In this document: piece after piece, positions 50,896-54,403 of the stretch
Layout of the letters: every line of letters begins with the position of its first letter
Numbering within the stretch: the stretch's first letter is position 1
DNA from: a virus
Length of the DNA: 54,403 bases
IMG/VR virus record: IMGVR_UViG_3300040801_001443
Coordinates: 1-54,403 of that record
Direction: 5' to 3' (one strand)
Position numbers and translations under genes: made by a program
The notes under the pieces: model-generated
The model's database searches: none
What the model was told of the DNA's origin: nothing
Seen by the model: the letters and a program-made list of their open reading frames with translations, nothing else

Positions 50896-50913
50896 CAATT
50901 AAATTCTTTTTTA

Positions 50914-50924
50914 TTATATATAAA
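50914..50924 (-). promoter_or_regulatory. TTTATATATAA box for gene 50500-50895
   Basis: Exact motif on the minus strand upstream of the start at 50895/50898. Confidence 0.45.
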
Positions 50925-50940
50925 ACATATAATGTTTGTT

Positions 50941-51582
50941 TTAGAAATCTCCACCACCTTTATTTACATCACCCCAATGACAAACTAAATATGCAGGAGT
51001 TTCTTCTAACTTTTTGAAATTTAATCCTTTACATGCTAAATTAAGTACAGCCAACCAATCGTGTCCATAACCATCTGAAAATATTCCATTTTCAAGAATA
51101 TCTAAATTTCTATGTGCTATGGAACTTGTTCCAATAGAACCAAATCTTGGTTCAACTATCCTTTTGTGTAATTTTTTAAAATCATTAGATAATACTAAAT
51201 AATCATCATAATAAACCCAATCGACATCATCTGTAAATTGTTTTTCAATTGTTTCTAAATGTTTTTTACCCCAAGCATCATCATTATCTAAATAGCAAAC
51301 AATATCACCTGTTATATGTTTTAATCCTTCAGTCCTTACTTCACCAGAATAAGTAACTTGTTTAGGTAACATAATACATTCAACATTATCCAAATCTTTC
51401 CAATTTTCTTCATAAATTTCATATGTTTTGGTACAACCATCAGAAACTATGATTAATTCTTTATTTTCATATGTTTGTTTTAAAAAAGTATTTACAGCTC
51501 TTTTAAATTTTTTATCTCTTTGTTTCGCAGCATTTGGATATTCACCAAGAAATGATGCCATTATAACAGATATTTTTTTCAT
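50941..51582 (-). CDS. Family 2 (GT-A) glycosyltransferase
   Basis: 213 residues. 'KKISVIMASFLGEYPNAAKQ' opens a GT-A fold, 'KELIIVSDGC' (41-50) is the nucleotide-binding strand with Asp48, and 'GDIVCYLDNDDAW' (92-104) carries the DxD metal site. It moves a sugar from a nucleotide donor; the acceptor may be a virion protein, phage DNA or the cell envelope. It is linked by overlap to the upstream gene at 51579. The epimerase at 18578 could supply the donor. Confidence 0.88.
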   Translation of the reverse strand: MKKISVIMASFLGEYPNAAKQRDKKFKRAVNTFLKQTYENKELIIVSDGCTKTYEIYEENWKDLDNVECIMLPKQVTYSGEVRTEGLKHITGDIVCYLDNDDAWGKKHLETIEKQFTDDVDWVYYDDYLVLSNDFKKLHKRIVEPRFGSIGTSSIAHRNLDILENGIFSDGYGHDWLAVLNLACKGLNFKKLEETPAYLVCHWGDVNKGGGDF

Positions 51583-52151
51583 AAATGTAAATTATTTTTT
51601 ATTTTATAGATTAAATATCTTTTTTGTTTTTTAGATAAATTTTTTATTTCTTGATATGTTAATCCAAATGATTTTTTAAGTAATAAATAATCATCAATAG
51701 CTTTAATTTGATGATCATTATCAATATTATCAAAATCAAATTTTGTTGGAGATAAATCAAATGTAATATGAACATTGTCTTGATTTATTTGAATTTTTTT
51801 TATTATAGAATATATTTTTACTTTTTCACAATCTTCAAATAAATTATCTAAAAATAAAGTTATCTTATTTTTTATATCAGATATAAATGTATTACTGTTG
51901 ATTGTTTCGCTTGGAAAATCGACATCAATTTCATTCACACTTTCTTCCGAAAACTCAATTATCATATCTTCAAATACATCTGATTCAGAAATCAATTCTG
52001 ATAGTTTTTTTATCTCATTTATAGGAACATTTGAATCTTCTTCATTTAATTTAATTTTATTATTATGATTTTCATATAATCCAACAAAACTATTTGATTT
52101 TTTTTCAAATATCATTGCCAATTTTTCTAAATTTTCAAATTTTTTATCCAT
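51579..52151 (-). CDS. Hypothetical acidic protein
   Basis: 190 residues, acidic, helical ends and a beta middle ('DNVHITFDLSPTKFDFDNID'). The C-terminus 'LTYQEIKNLSKKQKRYLIYK' looks like a small helix-turn-helix. It overlaps both neighbours. No family recognised. Confidence 0.55.
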   Translation of the reverse strand: MDKKFENLEKLAMIFEKKSNSFVGLYENHNNKIKLNEEDSNVPINEIKKLSELISESDVFEDMIIEFSEESVNEIDVDFPSETINSNTFISDIKNKITLFLDNLFEDCEKVKIYSIIKKIQINQDNVHITFDLSPTKFDFDNIDNDHQIKAIDDYLLLKKSFGLTYQEIKNLSKKQKRYLIYKIKNNLHL

Positions 52152-52866
52152 TATTTATTTTATTTTTTAAACTATAACTATAATTATTAAAATTTTTACT
52201 TTTTACCCTATATGCAATTGTAGTCTTATGTAAGTTTAATTTATTACTTGCATCAGACAATGAAAAGTATTCTATATTATCTATTATAATTTTTTTATTT
52301 TGTTTTCCAAAATATTTACCTTTTTTATTAATTGACATTTTATTCTTTGTTTCTTGTGTATGATTTTTTCCATAAAATGGATTTTTATCACCAACTTTTA
52401 GCTTTGCATTTTGACTCAATATATCTCTTATTTCTTGTGTATGTGTTTTTCCAAACATTCCATTTTTAATTCCACAATTACCATATATTATTTTTCTATC
52501 ATCAATAGACAAATTATTATAATGATTAATTAATGTATTCTTTATTTTCATAATTATCTCTTCTTTTCTTGGATTAGAAGTTAAATTATCTCCACCTGAA
52601 ACATTTCCAATATTATATAAATTCTTATTATTTTTTAAATATTTATTTTCATTTATGAAAAGAAAATTTATATCACATAATTCAATTACATTAAATTGAA
52701 AATTATCGATACCATAAATATTAAAACTTCTTTGAAGATAAATATTATGGTGTTTATTATTATTTAAATCTCTTATATGTCTTTTCCATCTAGTTTCAAT
52801 ATCTTTAGATGACCCAATGTAAGATTTATTCGATATTATGTTCATTATTTCATAAATTCCAATCAA
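52144..52866 (-). CDS. GIY-YIG homing endonuclease with NUMOD repeats
   Basis: 240 residues. The GIY-YIG core is 'GIYEIMNIISNKSYIGSS' (3-20), with 'RWKRH' Arg and a conserved Glu in 'LFINENKYL'. NUMOD3 repeats 'NGMFGKTHTQEIRD' and 'NPFYGKNHTQETKN' and a C-terminal NUMOD1/IENR-like helix-turn-helix ('SLSDASNKLNLHKTTIAYRV') bind DNA. It lies 16 bases downstream of thymidylate synthase. In T4 the td gene intron encodes the GIY-YIG enzyme I-TevI, so this is a free-standing counterpart at the same locus. Confidence 0.92.
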   Translation of the reverse strand: MIGIYEIMNIISNKSYIGSSKDIETRWKRHIRDLNNNKHHNIYLQRSFNIYGIDNFQFNVIELCDINFLFINENKYLKNNKNLYNIGNVSGGDNLTSNPRKEEIIMKIKNTLINHYNNLSIDDRKIIYGNCGIKNGMFGKTHTQEIRDILSQNAKLKVGDKNPFYGKNHTQETKNKMSINKKGKYFGKQNKKIIIDNIEYFSLSDASNKLNLHKTTIAYRVKSKNFNNYSYSLKNKINNG

Positions 52867-52882
52867 TATATTATTTTATTTT

Positions 52883-53956
52883 TTAAACTGCAACTTCCAT
52901 TTTAATATTTGGATGTGGATCATAATTCTTTATTTTAATATCATCCCATCTAAAATCTCTTATATCTTTAATATTTGGATTTATTTCTAAAGATGGATTA
53001 GATTTACTATCTCTTGATATTACTTCATTTAATTGTTTAGTATGATTGGAATAAATGTGTGCATCTCCAATAGTATGTACAAATTCATGTGGTATCATAT
53101 CAGTGACTTGTGCAACCATATAAAGTAAGATTGAATAACTAGCTATATTATATGGAATTCCTAATCCTATATCCGCTGAACGCTGATATAGTTGTAGACT
53201 TAATCTTCTCTTTTCCTCATTTGGTCTTTTAAATGAATAGAATTGATACATCAAATGGCATGGTGGAAGCAACATATCATCTATATCTGAAACATTCCAT
53301 GAATTAACTAAAATCCGTCTTGAATCAGGATTATCTTTTAAATCCTCTATAGCATTTTTTATTTGATTTATACCATCTATTTTAACATCTTGCCATCCAA
53401 CATGATCAACAATTTTAGATTTAGATTTGGTATGATTAAATTCATTTTTTATTTCAACTTTTTCAGTATAGCTACCCCAATTTTTCCATTGTTTGCCGTA
53501 GACAGGACCGAGATCACCCCACATTAATGCAAATTCATCATCTGTTTTAATTTTATTTTCAAAATCTTTTTGTGATAATATTTTTAATTTTTTAACTGTT
53601 TTACCATCTTTTTTAACATCATTTTCCAGATATTTTTCTAAAGTTTTTTGTTTATAATATTCATATGGCCATTCAGTCCAAAAAGTAACACCATTATCTA
53701 ATAAGTATTTGATATTAGTATTTCCAAATTTATCATATTCTTTATCATAAGATTCTAAAAACCATAATAATTCATGAATTAATGATTTTAGATGTATTTT
53801 TCTAGTGGTTTGTAATGGAAATCCATTTTCCATATTAAATTTCATTTGATAACCAAAAATAGATTTAGTACCAGTACCAGTTCTATCTTCTTTTATTTCA
53901 CCATTTTCTAAAACATATTCTACTAATTCTTTATATTTTTTATCTATTTCATTCAT
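52883..53956 (-). CDS. td: Thymidylate synthase
   Basis: 357 residues, ThyA type. Conserved blocks: 'EDRTGTGTKSIFGYQMKFNM', 'FPLQTTRKIHLKSLIHELLW', catalytic Cys about 233 in 'PPCHLMYQF', 'RSADIGLGIPYNIASY' and 'HIYSNHTKQLNEV'. It methylates dUMP to dTMP with methylenetetrahydrofolate. The central region (about 100-210) has extra residues compared with the 264-residue E. coli enzyme. No intron interrupts it. An AT-rich genome creates high dTTP demand. Confidence 0.95.
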   Translation of the reverse strand: MNEIDKKYKELVEYVLENGEIKEDRTGTGTKSIFGYQMKFNMENGFPLQTTRKIHLKSLIHELLWFLESYDKEYDKFGNTNIKYLLDNGVTFWTEWPYEYYKQKTLEKYLENDVKKDGKTVKKLKILSQKDFENKIKTDDEFALMWGDLGPVYGKQWKNWGSYTEKVEIKNEFNHTKSKSKIVDHVGWQDVKIDGINQIKNAIEDLKDNPDSRRILVNSWNVSDIDDMLLPPCHLMYQFYSFKRPNEEKRRLSLQLYQRSADIGLGIPYNIASYSILLYMVAQVTDMIPHEFVHTIGDAHIYSNHTKQLNEVISRDSKSNPSLEINPNIKDIRDFRWDDIKIKNYDPHPNIKMEVAV

Positions 53957-53967
53957 AATTCTTTATT

Positions 53968-54402
53968 TTATTTTAAAATTTCTTTATATATTTCTGCTCT
54001 CTTTTTAGTTAAAACTTCCAAAGAATAGTTATTTTTTACATAATCATATAAATTTTCACCATGTTCTTTAATTGCATTTGGATTATCAACATACCATTTC
54101 ATTTTTTCATACCATTGACCTTTGGATGGTTCATTTATTAACCAACCTTTTTGTTTTTTATCATTTTTACCTTCGATATCATCAATAGTATATGGTCCAT
54201 AATTAGATGCAATTAATGGCATATGGTGTGCACCAGCTTCAATAACTTTTAATTGAGATTTCATCATATTAAATTGATGACCTTCACCTTTAAGTGGTGC
54301 TAATCCAATATCTGCTTCATTATACATTGTACCATATAGTAATATTGGTTTAGTAATTCTTCTTTGATACCAATTATCTTTAAATTTATCATTTACACCA
54401 TA
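53968..54402 (-). CDS. Glycosyltransferase (GT-B, family 4-like), C-terminal part
   Basis: The frame stays open to the window edge, so the ATG at 54327 is internal and the 5' part is missing. 'MYNEADIGLAPLKGEGHQFN' then 'KVIEAGAHHMPLIASNYGPY' is the donor-binding half of GT-B glycosyltransferases (E...G.P.IAS), followed by 'HGENLYDYVKNNYS'. It lies 11 bases upstream of thymidylate synthase on the same strand. Confidence 0.85.
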   Translation of the reverse strand, partial: YGVNDKFKDNWYQRRITKPILLYGTMYNEADIGLAPLKGEGHQFNMMKSQLKVIEAGAHHMPLIASNYGPYTIDDIEGKNDKKQKGWLINEPSKGQWYEKMKWYVDNPNAIKEHGENLYDYVKNNYSLEVLTKKRAEIYKEILK

Positions 54403-54403
54403 A

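Noticed and set aside
1-54403. Prophage integration genes or attachment sites
   Set aside because: No integrase, excisionase or CI-like repressor was seen, so a lytic lifestyle is more likely; the attC-like element is not a phage att site.

Overview
This window looks like part of a large, very AT-rich myovirus with a T4-type replication and morphogenesis core, probably a jumbo phage infecting a member of the Bacteroidota. The T4-type genes recognised from sequence are UvsW helicase, a UvsY-like mediator, RNase H, the gp44-type clamp loader, a DnaG/gp61-type primase, thymidylate synthase and a gp6-type baseplate wedge protein. The host assignment is an inference. Start codons follow A-rich leaders without Shine-Dalgarno sequences, one TAnnTTTG element is present, and an attC-like palindrome resembles cassette repeats known from Bacteroidota. 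Genes are tightly packed on both strands with overlapping ends, many convergent hairpin terminators, and a recurring TTTATATATAA box 15-30 bases ahead of start codons.

Layout. 1-5.3 kb is accessory: the end of a TnpB gene, a possible ADP-ribosyltransferase-like gene, an attC-like element, and a putative restriction-modification cassette (ribbon-helix-helix protein, N6-adenine methyltransferase, convergent PD-(D/E)XK nuclease). 5.3-12 kb holds a 1579-residue virion protein with a propeller insert, an OmpA-like protein and a secreted CAP-domain protein. 12-17.4 kb is recombination: UvsY-like, then UvsW flanked by two related homing endonucleases. 17.4-22.2 kb is a run of small genes with a sugar-nucleotide epimerase. 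22.2-26.9 kb has two large structural genes. 27-30.8 kb is a minus-strand replication/translation operon (clamp loader, IF-3, RNase H). 30.9-31.2 kb is a tmRNA gene. 31.3-37.1 kb carries structural, decoration and unknown genes. 37.6-39.7 kb is an array of 12 tRNA genes interrupted by an HNH endonuclease. 40-43.4 kb has an FN3-like protein, a possible ligase-like protein and primase. 44-49.5 kb is a baseplate cluster. 49.5-54.4 kb (minus strand) has a membrane-anchored transglycosylase-like protein, two glycosyltransferases, a GIY-YIG endonuclease and thymidylate synthase.

How it fits together. The clearest theme is translation: IF-3, tmRNA and 12 tRNAs, several of them non-canonical or duplicated, all within about 11 kb. 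The tmRNA appears to encode a long tag ending in EEVA instead of the usual LAA-type end. A second theme is a set of small proteins starting with a peptide like the T4 capsid-targeting sequence, which suggests a cohort of internal head proteins delivered into the host. A third is mobile DNA: four homing endonucleases of three families, TnpB and a possible integron cassette site.
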